Shown here: one piece after another, positions 11,290 through 23,301 of the stretch
How the letters are laid out: every line of letters begins with the position of its first letter
How positions within the stretch are numbered: position 1 is the first letter of the stretch
Source of the DNA: Saxidomus purpurata
Taxonomy: Eukaryota; Mollusca; Bivalvia; Venerida; Veneridae
Length of the DNA stretch: 64,000 nt
NCBI GenBank assembly: GCA_022818135.1
Contig: JAFMSR010000015.1
Coordinates: forward strand, 17,003,823 to 17,067,822
Direction: 5' to 3'
Notes under the pieces: generated by a model
The model's database searches: none
What the model was told of the DNA's origin: nothing
The model's input: only the letters and a program-made list of their open reading frames with translations
Translations under genes and position numbers: made by a program

Positions 11290-12085
11290 AAACAGGATAT
11301 AATAAAAAAAAACAATTCAAAAACTAAAACAAAAATATTTTTTTAAATCTATATAGGGAAACAATGACCTTGACCACCCCGAAAAAAAATTTCGTTGCTT
11401 AAAACATTTCAAAAACTAAAAAAAATATTTTTTGTAACAGTGACCTTGACATTGACTCACCCCTCTCCCACCCCCTCCATTTTTTTTGCTTAAAACAATT
11501 AACCAAAATGAATCTATTTTTAGTAACAATGACCTTCACCCTAGTGACCCACAAAGCATTCCAAACGTCCTCTTCACGCAAGCTACCCACACGCTAAAGT
11601 TTCATTGCAATTGATCACTACTAACTCGAGTTATTGAGCGGAAACCATTTGCTTTTCTTTTTTTAGTAACAGTGAACTTAACCTCGACCCTAGGTGGTTG
11701 TAACATGCGCTCTGCCTTTCGTCTCAATATGGTAAGAAATTGTAGTGATATATTCTAAAATTCTTCAAGGGGTTCAAGAGATATGGAGCGGACACGAAAT
11801 ATAGTCATATGACCTTTGATCTCTAGTTGTGACCTTGACCTTAAACCTAGGTGGTTGTAACATGCATTCTGCACATAGTCTCAATATGGTGAACATTTGT
11901 GGTGAGTTATTCAAAAATCCTTCAAGGAGATCAAGAGATATGAAGCGGCCACGATTTGTGACGGACAGACAGAGAGATAGACGGAAATAGGGACGTACGA
12001 TCGGACAGACAGACAGACAGACAGCCAGACAAATCGGCCAAAAACACTATGTCTCTCCCCCATTATATTGGGGCAGACATAAAAC
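11290..12085 (-). repeat. AGGTCA-rich dispersed element, inverted copy
   Basis: Contains 'tgaccttgac', 'tagtgaccc', 'aagctacccacacgctaaagtttcattgcaattg' and 'ctcgagttattgagcggaaacca', the reverse complement of units in the copy at 3.7-5.3 kb. It then has two 'ctaggtggttgtaacatgc ... tcaatatgg' units and a (gaca)n tail at about 12.0 kb. Non-coding. Confidence 0.7.
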
Positions 12086-12551
12086 ATATCGTATCAGGGT
12101 TGCCTTGTTAACCTAAGATAGCGATATGCTCTTTCATTCTCTAATACATGTTAGAAATGCTGAAAGGGCATTACAAGAGAACCTTTATAAGTGTTTTATA
12201 GTGTGCAATTGTGTGAAGTGAGTATTTTGACAAAACTTAAACTATATTACCTTCATCTGTACCACCCTCCTTCAAAGAACGAGGTGAATAATTCGTCTTG
12301 TATTGAAAAGCCCAACTAGGTAAGTCAACAATTTGACATTCAAGGGACTTCCCCCAAAGTCAGCACGATACGATACATTTTTATGTAAATGCTGCAAGAT
12401 AAATACAAACTGATATGATCTCTTTGTAATTTTCTATATCCCCTTTTAAAACATATTTATTAGAATAAAACTCAGTATTTCTTATGGTGGACCTTCAAGC
12501 TTGAAAGCGTTTTATATTCTACTTTTTATTGACATGTTTTAATTCTTTCAG

Positions 12552-12626
12552 TAACAATTTTGGAATGTGGTTCAAAGGATTTGCAGTTTATGAAAAACTT
12601 AAAGGATTTTGCTGTTAACCCCAAAG
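12552..12626 (+). CDS. Candidate internal exon of the coiled-coil protein (exon c)
   Basis: 75 nt, phase 1 in and phase 1 out, with acceptor 'ttttaattctttcag' and donor 'AAAG|gtaaga'. It reads VTILECGSKDLQFMKNL followed by KDFAVNPK; the first codon is completed by the last G of exon b. The symmetrical phase means skipping it would preserve the frame. The family is not recognised. Only the phase-1 frame is open from the acceptor, because the acceptor is followed directly by TAA in phase 0. Confidence 0.5.
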
Positions 12627-12659
12627 GTAAGAAAAGTTCATTTTGTTATATAAAATGAT

Positions 12660-13300
12660 GATGATGAATTGGAATGTTTATAGTCCTGGCTGAACCACGG
12701 AATCCACCGTATAACTGCCAAAACTCCAAGATGTGTTGAGATTTGCACTTTCGTTACCTCTTGCTTCATCGTCCTGAAACAGGGGCACTAATTTTGTTTT
12801 TGTTTCCTTGCAAACAATATCACGAGCTTTTCGCCCCAAGGCCATAGTTAGCATGCTACATTTTAAACATCGTAGATAATTTAACAGTAAAATGTGCTTA
12901 TAACAGCTGTAAAACTTCGCTATGGGAAAGTAGTGCAAGATAGACCAGATCAAGCTGCTGTTTGAAAGAAACATAAGGCAATATTGCTAGAAACAGTGCA
13001 GACAGCTTCAAACGATTGTAAATAGTTAATAGCTTACAGGCTCCAATACACAATTTTTTTTAAACACCATTGTTTTAGAAACTGCTGCGCTATTGCTGAC
13101 TACAGAAGATAATCATACACCAATCAAGGAAAAGTACGGACATGTACGGAACGTACGGAGCGCGATAAAACTCTTTGCAGTTTGATTCTCAAATTTATGG
13201 TGTTATGTCACTGATAACCTTCTTATATACGCACGGTTATTATTTTAAAACGATAGAATTTACGTACATTCGAGACAGAGACGTCATGAAATAAAATAAA
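12660..13300. repeat. 'tacgga' repeat family, diverged copy
   Basis: Segments around 12.85-12.97 kb match about 61.62-61.73 kb in layout ('cataacaactgtaaa ... gggaaagtagtgcaaga(t/c)agaccagatcaa'). The block 'gaagataatcata ... cggaaaagtacgga ... acgtacggagcgcgata' at about 13.10-13.17 kb matches 54.44 and 61.86 kb. This copy is more diverged than the other two. The minus-strand open frame inside it is not a gene. Confidence 0.6.
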
Positions 13301-13641
13301 AACATTGAAAAACAAAAATTCACTCAGTTATTTTCATTCAAGAAATTATGCGGATTTAGATATTTACAGTGCAAGTCAGAAGCGTAAGGATATATTGTTC
13401 TTTTTAAAGAAAAACAACCTATTATATTTTATCTAATCATGCAAAACATGCAACCAACCTCTGATTAGAGTTAGGTCCTACATTGTAACCACATTTAAAG
13501 CGATAAATTGAGAATAAATGGTGTTGTTTTGACTTTTGACCGCTAGTCATACGTGTACTTAGGTCGTCAACCTTTTATGACGTTTCATTACAAAGAACTG
13601 AAAAGGTTACACTTTTGTTTAACATGACCTTTGATTTTCAG

Positions 13642-13733
13642 ACCAGAATTATGAAAGCTTGTATTTAGACAAAGTAGCAACAATATGTTTTTCAATTATG
13701 CAAAAAATGAGTTGCTTAAAGACAACTGAAAAG
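13642..13733 (+). CDS. Candidate exon of the coiled-coil protein (exon d)
   Basis: 92 nt with acceptor 'cctttgattttcag' and donor 'AAAAG|gtatgt', entering in phase 1 and leaving in phase 0. It begins DQNY and continues ESLYLDKVATICFSIMQKM to a KTTEK end. The strong downstream acceptor 'ttttttattttag' at 13984 would add one codon and then TAG at 13988-13990, so d could be the last coding exon of one isoform, with an AATAAA-like signal near 14.2 kb. Alternatively exon c could splice past d, because its phase 1 end fits 31077. A second gtatgt and a gtaaca follow within 30 nt and could serve as alternative donors. The family is not recognised. Confidence 0.45.
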
Positions 13734-14250
13734 GTATGTGCGGTATGTAGCAAGAGGTAACAGAAAGACTTGTGTATTCACAGTAAGGGTCAGCAACTGC
13801 ATAGCTACGGTTACAGTAGATAAATGATGATATCCATATATTGTTATTAAAATAATTAAAACAGTGTTAACTCAATACCATAAAGATATGATTTATGTAA
13901 ATAAACTACTCAAATGTTTACTCTTGCTACAATCTGAGAAAATTGTAAAATAGTTCTCTACAACTGACCAATTTTTTATTTTAGGGATAGACGCATACTT
14001 TACAACAAGTTTTATGGATTAATTGTTTGGTCAGGATAAAAAAAACGTTATAGAAAATCTTTGTAATATTTTTTATCTTTCTTATACAAAAAATTTAATT
14101 TAAATATACCCTTTTAACTCTAACATGACTTGACATTAAGTTTTCTGCAAAAACAAATGGTTCTAATGCTGCTAAATATGCCTTAGAAATCACGCGTAAA
14201 ATATTGAAATAAATGCTTCTTATGTTGTAAAGAGATTCGTCATAGTTGGA

Positions 14251-15085
14251 TAACAAGAGCTGTTTGTAAAACACGAATGCCTCCCTTGATGCAATTAATA
14301 ATGTGAAAAAAGTAGAACTATGCAAGGAACTATTTTTATAGTAAAAGTCACCGTAAAATTGGCGTAAAGCCTAAAAACCTAAACATAAATAGGGGTCATC
14401 CACTGGTAATGACAAGTCAAGTTTGAAAATTGTATGACGACTGGTTTATGAGAAAAGACAGAAAAGACTCATGAACCATTGCAATATAAAAGGTCCCAGT
14501 GACCTTGACATTTGACCTACTGATCGCAAAATCGATAGGGGTCATTGCTGGTCATGACCTATCTCCACATCGGGTTTCAAGATGCTAGACCAAATCGTTC
14601 TGGAGTTATCGTCCGGAAATCGTTCTACTATGCCGGGAAAGTGACCTTGACCTTTGTCCTACTGACCTCAAAATCAATATGGGTCATCTGCTGGTCATGA
14701 CACACCACCACATTAACTTTCAAGATGCTAGGCCCAAACATTCTTGAGTTACTTCCGGAAGCCGTGTTACTATTCCGGGTCACTGTGACTTTGACGTTTG
14801 ACCTTCTGACCACAAAATCAAAACGGGTCATTCGCTGGTCATCACCAATTTTCACATCATGTTTCAAGGTGCTAGGCCCAAGCGTTCTTGACTTATCGTC
14901 CAGAAACGGTTTTACTTTTCCGGGTCACTGTGACCATAACCTTTAATCTACTGACCTCAAAATCAACAACAACAATAGGGGTCATTTTCCAGTCATGACC
15001 TTCACATCAAGTTTCAAGGTCCTAGGCCAAAGCGTTCAAGAGTTATCATCCTGAAACCACTTGATAGACGGACCGAACGACATCT
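14251..15085 (-). repeat. AGGTCA-rich dispersed element, inverted copy
   Basis: Starts 'aacaagagctgtttgtaaaaca', then carries four units with 'tgaccttgacctttg(a/t)cctactgacc', 'gggtcat(c/t)tgctggtcatga', 'caagatgctaggcc' and 'ttatcgtccggaaa'. It lies in the same orientation as the 6.8-kb copy and opposite to 24.4 kb. Open frames on both strands follow the repeat. Confidence 0.75.
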
Positions 15086-15094
15086 GCAAACCAA

Positions 15095-15210
15095 TATCTT
15101 AAAAATAAACAACAAGAATTAAGAAAACAAACCAATTATCTCTACACCAATTCCTTAAAAATAAACAACAAGAACTACAATGTAAAAAAAAAAACAATTA
15201 TCTCTACACA
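15095..15210. repeat. Two-unit direct repeat
   Basis: 'cttaaaaataaacaacaagaa' and 'caattatctctacac' each occur twice in the same order, about 54 bp apart, with a poly-A run in the second unit. A small local duplication. Confidence 0.5.
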
Positions 15211-16440
15211 TCACAGGTGTTTGCTTCATGCAAAAATACGTAACAAGGTCTATTTACTATATAAAACACGAGACATCAATGTATATTACATTTCACACTA
15301 TTTACTGCATTTTAAAACACACTGAATTCGGTAGATATAAAAAAAGTTATGTTTTATCTAACACATCGGGAGATACATGAGCTACGAATCATAAAAATAG
15401 CAAAAGGGAATAAGTTGAAGACAGTTTTTACTTGATCGTTGTACTTGTTATTTGAAATACAACGGTATGAATTTTAATGAGATAAGACTTACAATAATTA
15501 AGTGCTGATATGGTATGTTTTGCAAAACTTTCATGTTTAGTAAGAACATGTTTTTAATTTGGTAATATACACTTAAATGCATGAACTGTGTAAGCATAAT
15601 TGGTGTTTGGTGAAACAAACACATGTCTTGATTACCTGCAATGGCCAAGTTCCGCAGGTAATCTAGGCATGAGTTTGTTTGATTAAACGCAAAAAATGCT
15701 TACAGCTCATTTATCTACTATAACATCTATTTGAAAATATTACTGCAATTAAACTGGTGCAAAATATTTATTAAAATGTAGAGATTTAGTAGAGCGTATT
15801 CAGATAATATATATAACGCATGCACCGAAGCCACTTCTTTCAAATTTGACAGTGCTGCCAAATTGTTCATGACAATTTTACTGTAAGACTTGTCGTACCC
15901 CTGTGGTTTTGTGCAAAGCAAAAAATTCCGTGCACATCAAGCATAAAATATCACAGAGTGTTACAGTACTGAACCAAGTTAACCACATTTACATGTACAT
16001 TGTATGATTGTAAAGAAGCGATAGGTACATTTTATTTCAAGTTAAGTGTAAAATCTAAGGGCGTTTTCGGATAAGCTAATCGGGTTACCTTAGTAAACAG
16101 AGTTAAAACGAACTTTTCGAGTAAGACCAGTGTGTACATATATACTCTCATATATACTAATCGACTCTTGTAACCCCATGTTTCTCACGGGTTAGCCAGG
16201 GTTGGCGCAAAAATACTATGTACTGACTTTATTGAGTTGCGTTCCTGCTAGGAGAGATCGTGATGCAATCGCACTAAACATGAAATCCAAGAAAAGCGTT
16301 TGTGCTGAAAATATACAAAAAACACATACAATGTACCTAACCAAAACTTTATAGTTTTAAAGTTATAAGTATCGTATATTAGGACTTTATCGTTGGTACT
16401 GGTTTCCCATATGACCAACGCCCCCAGAAGAGGTTAGTTA
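15211..16440. other. AT-rich non-coding stretch
   Basis: Minus-strand frames at 15448-15648 and 15727-15921 lack splice support and look like chance. Nothing else is supportable. Confidence 0.35.
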
Positions 16441-16660
16441 TTTTAGGTTTCAGAGGATAGTGCAAGATACAAAAAGCGTCTCGATTCAAGAGACACGCCT
16501 GCTTCTTATTCATGCCAGGTATATAGCACCCATACATGGGACCATGGTTTTAGTCTCATCCAAAAGACTGTTAGTAATTTTAGTTGATCAGCCCCGGGAA
16601 TTGAACCCGCTACCCCGAGATTACAAGTTTTGGGTTAACCGGGCTGACTAAGTTATATGT
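16440..16660 (-). repeat. tRNA-derived SINE fragment
   Basis: On the plus strand 'cagccccgggaattgaacccgctaccccgag' is an inverted tRNA B-box region, preceded by 'gccaggtatatagcacccatacatgg', which resembles the body of the SINE at 8.42-8.76 kb. The ORF across it is spurious. Confidence 0.6.
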
Positions 16661-17208
16661 TAACTGAAATGACTTTAAATACTGTATAGCGCTTTAAATC
16701 TGCGGTGCAATATAGTTTCACATGTTTTGAATTTACCGAAATCGCAATAACTGCAAAAATATAATGTTACTTTAAAGGCATACTTATATTTAAGAAAAAT
16801 AGCATAAAGGTTGCATTTGATCCAGATACTTGTTGTTAATTGATTTAACACCGAACACTGTTTTTAAATATTTCTGAAACATCTATGAAGTAATTAAGAA
16901 GGCAAATGTCCGCAGGTATCAAAATATCAAACCGACTACCAGTTTTCTTGTGTCAAGCCATCACTGTTACAGTATGATGACAAATGACAAAAAGTTTATT
17001 TGATATTGGCCGCCGGCCCATTACAAAATATATGTTACAATTTTGTATCAATTTCTTAGACGGGTAGCTGTTATTGACAACAATGTGTAAATAATTATAC
17101 TGGTTAAATACCAACAATATGTAACTAATACTGGCTAAAGTACATAGATCTTACTTATAATATTATATCAATATGGTTCACATGGCAATATTACAGTTCA
17201 TACATCTA

Positions 17209-18264
17209 TTATATATTCTGTTGTATATCTAGCATTGCTTTGCGTTTTTGAAATGCATAGCACGTATACATTGCTAGACCTATAATGACCTTTTCAGAAT
17301 TACAGCTCATGAGAATTCTAAAGTTATGTACGTTAGTATTTTCAAAATATTTTCGAGGAATATATTTTTCTCTAATATACGAAAGAGCTGGACAGACTAA
17401 AACAAAATGGTATTCTGTCTCTATTGCATAGTTACATAGTTTACAAATTCTATTTTCTTTTGGTGTGTTATTATACCTTCCTCTCTCTATTTCAAGAGTA
17501 TGCGATGAAGACCTTAGTGTTGCTAGAGCATACCTAGATTTACGTAATTTTACACAATTTAAATATGCTTCGTGTTTGAATTGGAGCTTATAATAAATAT
17601 AAGAACTTAGTTTAGAGCTATCACTTATTGTCCCGACCCACTCTTGAATAAATTGATCTCTTAGACGTTGTACAAATTTGAATAAAAATGACTTTTCCTG
17701 TTTTAAACATTGATCAAACCAAAGATACCCGAAACCATTTTTACATAACAGATTTCGTATACTCGTAACCCAGTTGCTTTGTCCTAAATCATCTAGATAT
17801 TTCATCATCAAATAACTTTTCTTAACATATCTGTCATCTCTCATTTTCAATATTTTACACCAATATTTCATACTTCTCTTGGCTGCGTTTATAAACATTG
17901 GGTACCTCCCACAGTCGCCTAACATCGCAGCGTTAATAGTTTTTTGACTTACACACATATATCTTTTACAGGCATAAGAATGTACAATTTCTGTAGAATT
18001 TTGCCTTTGTATACCCCAAATTTCTGACCCGTATAGTAGAATAGGACTGATTTTTGTATCAAATATATTAAAAAATACATTTCTTGGTATCTGTCCATAA
18101 TCGTATAATTTTCCCAGTACTGAGATTAGTACTCTTTTAGCCTTCAATGCTTGTTCCCTTGCCATACTAATATAAGATAGCTGCTGTAACATAACAAAAA
18201 CTCTTAACTGTTTCAATCGCTTCACCATTATAAGTCCATTTCTCATGTTTAGATAGTATCCCAC
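17209..18264 (-). pseudogene. LINE A, C-terminal part of ORF2
   Basis: A 351-codon open segment. Near its N-terminal part it carries the typical post-RT motif LLYGSEIWGIQ. Near the C-terminus it has a cysteine-histidine cluster CKLCNYAIETEYHFVLVCP, a zinc-knuckle-like region found after the RT in many invertebrate LINEs. Its first part overlaps the true frame only after a frameshift: the expected palm-to-thumb sequence (NFCSEKGVKINTHKSKIMVF) runs from about 18355 to 18240 in another frame. Non-functional relic; the listed start is not a genuine initiation codon. Confidence 0.85.
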
Positions 18265-18360
18265 CTTTTTTAAATACCATAATTTTCGATTTATGTGTAT
18301 TAATCTTTACCCCCTTTTCACTACAAAAGTTATGCAATGAATTTAAAAGTTTTGGAGACC

Positions 18361-18974
18361 TATAACTGTATCTGCAGTAAGTGCCAGATCGTCTGCAAAC
18401 AAAAGTGACAGTATTTCGATTAAGTCAGGAATAGCTGTATCCCTCTTACACCACTTTCTTTAATATATTTAACTAGTTCATCAATGACTACTAAAAATAA
18501 TATCGGTGATGCCAAACAACCCTGTTTTAAACCAACCGGACAAATAAAATGTTCTGTAAGACCCACATTTGTTTTGACACAAGCCTCTACTCTACTGTAC
18601 ATACCAAGTATTGCTCTATACAATTTCCCTTTAATGCCATTTTGTCTTAAAACATTCCATAATTTGTTTCTTTTTATCACATCAAAACATTTCATAAAAT
18701 CTATAAAAGCTACATATATCTTACCACCTGGTTTTGATAATTGTTTATTTATAATTGCTTGCAAAATGGATACATTGTCAGTGGTTGAATATCCCTCACG
18801 GAAGCCCGCTTGAGATTCATGTAGTTTATCAAATATATTAACAAAAAAAGTCAATCTTCTTGTCAGAATACTGGTGTATAATTTGCCACATATATCTAAG
18901 AATGATATACCTGTATAATTTCCAGATACATTTATATCACCTTTTTATGTAATGGTAATATAACTGTTTTACTC
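18361..18974 (-). pseudogene. LINE A, reverse transcriptase domain
   Basis: RT motifs in order: SQAGFREGYSTTDN, AFIDFMKCFDVI, GLKQGCLASPILF, and the catalytic FADDLALTADTV at about 18388-18399 on the minus strand. The open part ends at 18420, where a one-base shift separates QLFLT from the FADD frame. Upstream, KTVILPLHKKGDINVSGNY lies at about 18900-18960 after a TAG stop and a one-base deletion. The catalytic aspartates are still readable, but the frame is broken on both sides, so the enzyme cannot be made from this copy. Confidence 0.88.
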
Positions 18975-19477
18975 TAAGATTCGGGGAAAGTTCCAGTATC
19001 ATATAATCGATTAAAAAGCTTTCCTATTAACGGTAACATGAGGTCGATCCCATGAATAAAAAATTCTGGTATGATATTATCTTCACCACTGCTAGTGCCA
19101 GCCTTAAGACCTTTAACTGCTTTTAGTATCTCGTCATCTGTAATTTCAGAATTAAAAATGGAATCTTCAATCTCATTTTCAGAATTGTTCACGATTATAT
19201 CTGATTCAACAATATTCTCCTCTTCATCTAAGTTAAAAAGGTTCTCAAAATAGGTTTTCCATTCCTCTGGTGAAATAGAATTCGAACTAACGCTTGGTCT
19301 AGAACACATAAATTTAAGTTTCCTCCAAAACGACTTAGGGCTTTTCGCATAATGTATCAGTTCATTTAATTGGGAACTATAATATTCTTTACGTTTTAAG
19401 TCACAATAATGTTTGAACTCATTTCGCGCCGAAATATATGCATTTAAATTTGTCTCGCTTCTGAGACGTCTAAACAC
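18974..19477 (-). pseudogene. LINE A, endonuclease-RT linker and RT start
   Basis: A 167-codon open segment. FWRKLKFM and SPEEWKTYFENLFN are typical linker motifs, and AGTSSGEDNIIPEFF is the conserved run-up to the RT domain. It ends at a stop after TGTFPES, where the homologous frame continues. Confidence 0.85.
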
Positions 19478-19523
19478 GCGAAGTGTTTTGTTTTTTAAGT
19501 ATTTAAGTTTTCTGCATTCGCTA

Positions 19524-20165
19524 TTAAACCATTTTGCTTGATAAATGATTTCTCAAATTTTCACGATATTTCGAAGTGTTAATTTCGTCAAATATATATT
19601 TACCTCTGATTTCCCGTATATCTTCTGTGATGTTCTGATTTTGAACATTATTATATGTCACTTTTAGGTTAAATATAAGAGGCAAATGTGATGATTCAGT
19701 TCTATTGTCTATACCAAAATCTGTTATGGACGCTTTTATACCGTCTGAATATAACATGTAATCAATCACACTACAACCGAGCTGACTTATGTACGTAAAA
19801 TCGCCTCTAGCTTTATCACAATAAAATCTGCCATTTGCTATGCAGATATTATATGACTTACAAAATTCTAATAAATCAAGGCCAAATGAGTTTTTATCAC
19901 AAGACATCCTGGGAGGAATTAAATCATCCATAAAAATATCCTGGTACGCGTCAAGATTATCAGAAATATTTCCTACATTAATACAATCGCTTTTATCAGC
20001 AGTACGAGCATTTAAGTCGCCGCTTAATATAAAATCTGTCTCTCTATAAGTATTCAAATTTAAAAATGTTTCTTCTAACATTTTAATACCTTTTAAAGTT
20101 CTAGTGTTATAAAAAAGCGATGACAATAGCTGATAAATGCTGTTCGAACCAGAAATTATTTAAGC
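19524..20165 (-). pseudogene. LINE A, C-terminal half of the AP-like endonuclease
   Basis: Conserved endonuclease/exonuclease/phosphatase motifs are visible: FILSGDLNARTADKSD (GDLNA), GCSVIDYMLYS and ESSHLPLIF, corresponding to the catalytic asparagine, aspartate and histidine regions. The N-terminal half with the first catalytic glutamate is missing, so the copy is 5' truncated as is usual for LINE insertions. A frame break near 19500 separates it from the linker. Confidence 0.85.
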
Positions 20166-22544
20166 GTCCTTTGAGATGGCCGGATTACGTTTACACAGTG
20201 TTAAAATTACGCTGCATTCTAGTATGAAATACAAGTCAAATGTTTGAACGCCGCCAAATGGAGTGAGGGTTGCGATAATTAGTAATGTTGGATTTAATGT
20301 ATGTTGATTAACCAAACCAAATCTTTTTGCACTCTATTTTTGTATATAGCTGACCATTTGTTAATGTTTAATGCTAAAAAAGATGATTCTACGTCAAGTC
20401 TATAGGCATTGTTTACTCTGTATGGAAACTGGCTGCTGTCACATTATGCTTTTTTGATTAAGGGAGTGGAATTTGATACCGATAAATTTAAAATCTGAAC
20501 GAACAACATTCTCCATATCGAGGGAAGTAATCGAAAAAGTTCCAAGTCCAAGACAGAGAAGCAGATAGAGCTTTGTTGCTCCTCGATATAAACATCACTT
20601 TATATATTCTTATGCCTTATTGAAGTAACATAGAAGGCTTTCCATAAAGCAAACTTCAACGTACAGTTCACGTACGGAAAAAATTATTTCGGAAACAAAA
20701 AACAAATAATTCGAACCCACGCTTGAAACTACATGTTTGATTGGCCAATTACACTGTCGTTACAGAGTTGTTACTAAAATAGCTTAATAGTAAAATCATT
20801 GAAATTAAAAAATTTTGTTTTATTTTCCTAAGTCTAGAATTCTAACATATAAATTTGCTTCAATTTGTATTATTCTTGTACGAAAATAAAACATTATTTC
20901 GAAAAAAAAAACTTTATTTGAACCAGCGCTTGAAACTACCGTCCTTACTAAAAATAATTTCGTAGCCATTCGTTTTAATTCGGCTATTTCCGTAAATTTT
21001 AGACTGGTTCGCGATCGCAAATCAAAAGACCGCTTGTTACAAAAGAACACACTGTGAAATCAGTCTACAGTCTAAAAGTAGTTACGTCACCCCATGGAGA
21101 TTTTACTTACTGCATTCCAATATACACGCCGCCTCCAGGGCGCCGTGTAATGAGTGTACATGTATTTTCGGTCAGATTTCAAAATATAATAATGATGAAC
21201 AGTTTTCTGCTGTTTTCTTCTGATGACTCAGTTTGTTTTCAGTAATACATGTAAAAGAAATAAATAATGATATGTGAATCACATTCCTTAATTTTCGTTC
21301 CCACAATCCAGTAACCATAATAACACGATGCAGCCATTGTCTCCTCGTTGGCTTCCTTGGGGTAACATGTTGGCAGTGATTTATATTTGCGGTTTTTCAT
21401 TAGGCTCAATTAATGGCGACCTTCAATATAGCCAAAATTAACGCCCTCAAACACAGAACTGAATTAGTAATACAGTTAACCAATGCTGTTGTACTTCAAA
21501 TATTGGTACTTATGTTGTTTGAGAAATCCCCCAATTTATTTCCGAAGTACGTATTAAATGCTTTCTAGAGAGATATTTGGCTCCTTTAACAGTCTCATAG
21601 AAAGCAATGCCAGGTAACTGTCCTGATTTTCTTATACGGTTGTTTCAAATCAGGCTAAAATTAACATTTGTAATACATGTACTTGAATAAAATGAGTTTA
21701 GATATTGGTTTATAACGTTTGCAATTGTACATGTACGTTTCGCTTCATTGTGGCTTACGACCAACACAATTCGAAACCATTAAGCTACCAGATATAATGT
21801 TACAGACGAGAAACTAAGGAAGATAATTACCAGACAATAGTCAGGATATTTCTATGGTTTCAATTGTTTCAGTTACAACGGCACATAACGCGTTATACTG
21901 CATACAATTGTAACATGCTTTAGACAGCTGCTCAAATATATGACGTCATGTATAAAGTTTCGATCACTTCCTTTAATACGGACTTTAATGACTTTAATAA
22001 TCCTATGCTTAAACTCACACATGAATTCAGACCTTTTTCTTAATTTTTGAGAATAAATATCAGTAATTATCATTGTTACCAAAGAGTCACAAATTAGAAT
22101 AAATCGTTTAAAATGTTGCCTGACTTTGCAATTAATACGATGATAGCTTTCGATGATATAGATATCTATTCAAATATTTTTGCCTGCAAATCTGTTTCAA
22201 ATAAAATTTCTGAAATTATTTCTTGATTGTTTATCCCTGTTCAATCCTACAGTTCTTATAAGATCCACAAACTTTATCTCTGTGAATATTATTAACACAC
22301 GCATCAGTCATAATTACTAAATGATTGTTCATTAAATAAGGTCTAAAAAGCTGCAAATAAAAGAAGTTGTCTGGAGTTTTATGTATTCAGATACATCTCT
22401 TCGAGAGTAAACTGTACAGGGAATATAGATTTGGTGATTGACATCTTGAGTCAAAAGCCCTTGCCTATGTTCAAGCTAAGTTGTTTGTGACATACACTAT
22501 GAATAAGTTAAATAACTAATTTACTTGTGCGCAATAAATAAATA
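20166..22544. other. Non-coding stretch between LINE copies A and B
   Basis: Two similar short blocks with a tRNA-like inverted B box occur near 20.70 and 20.92 kb ('ttcgaacccacgcttgaaactac', 'ttgaaccagcgcttgaaactacc'), probably SINE remnants. The open frame 21054-21245 has no splice support. No exon could be assigned. Confidence 0.35.
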
Positions 22545-22800
22545 GTATAGTATAGTGTATTTGTGATATGTAGGCCACCGGCTCATACACAACTTATGTA
22601 CATAGTAGTAACATACATTGAAATATGTGAATACAAACAAAACATCTTTACATATTATCATAGTATGCGACTGTGTCATAATAAAGAACGCCCATAGTGA
22701 TCCCTGCATTTGTACAAATTGTCTTTATATAAAGGACAATAATTTCGAACTACATACAAAATACATAATAAGCCCGAATATCTACTTAACTATATTTTTT

Positions 22801-23016
22801 CTATATACTAGTTAATAATTCTGTTCTACGTTTAAAAGAGTAGTAAAGATACATGGCTAAACTTCTAATTGTTGTAACATTTGTACATGACATTAAATTA
22901 CAAAATTTGATACGAGAAGGGTTTGTAATATAGTAACCCGTTATATATTTCTCCCGAAGGTCATTGTATAGAGGGCATATCAAGACAAAATGGAACTCAT
23001 CCTCTAAAACACTCAC
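22801..23016 (-). pseudogene. LINE B, C-terminal cysteine/histidine remnant
   Basis: EDEFHFVLICPLYNDLREKY corresponds to YHFVLVCPALSYIREKY in copy A, so this is the end of the same ORF2, separated by a frameshift from 23302-24072. Confidence 0.8.
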
Positions 23017-23301
23017 AGTAACAACAATAACGATATTCAGAAGGGATGTTTTAGTATCGTCCTTGCTCTATCATGACATTATGAGATGAAAATCTAAAAG
23101 GTGCCATACATTTTCAAAATTTACCAATGTCAATGCAAGATACGTAGTTCTCTTTTCCATGTAATAATTTAAAATATTCATAATATGACAATTTGACATT
23201 ACTACAACACTGGTTTCTCCACATTTGTACGTACTGGTATTTAAGTCTTTGAACATGCTTATTTAAAAAATATTGTCGGTTATCAACGTACTGCGCCTCC
23301 C

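Larger units (their letters stand above)
16990..20165 (-). mobile_element. Degenerate non-LTR retrotransposon (LINE copy A)
   Basis: Reading on the minus strand from 20165 down, the order is an apurinic-type endonuclease, a linker, a reverse transcriptase, and a C-terminal cysteine/histidine region: the standard LINE ORF2 layout. The 5' end is truncated within the endonuclease. The coding line is broken by at least three frameshifts and an internal stop. A 3'-end motif 'ggccgccggccca' (about 17009) is shared with copy B ('ggccaccggctca', about 22573), which suggests the same family. The exact clade is not assignable by eye. The copy lies in an intergenic or intronic interval and is antisense to the candidate + strand exons. 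Confidence 0.9.

Noticed and set aside
21583..21613. Possible 13-nt micro-exon (ctcatag|AAAGCAATGCCAG|gtaact), phase 0 to 1
   Set aside because: It would bridge exon 13733 to 31077 in phase, but at this length such sites arise often by chance.
21840..21925. Strong acceptor with short open frame to a stop
   Set aside because: Phase 0 compatible with exon d, but the 16-codon peptide shows no coding signal beyond the acceptor.
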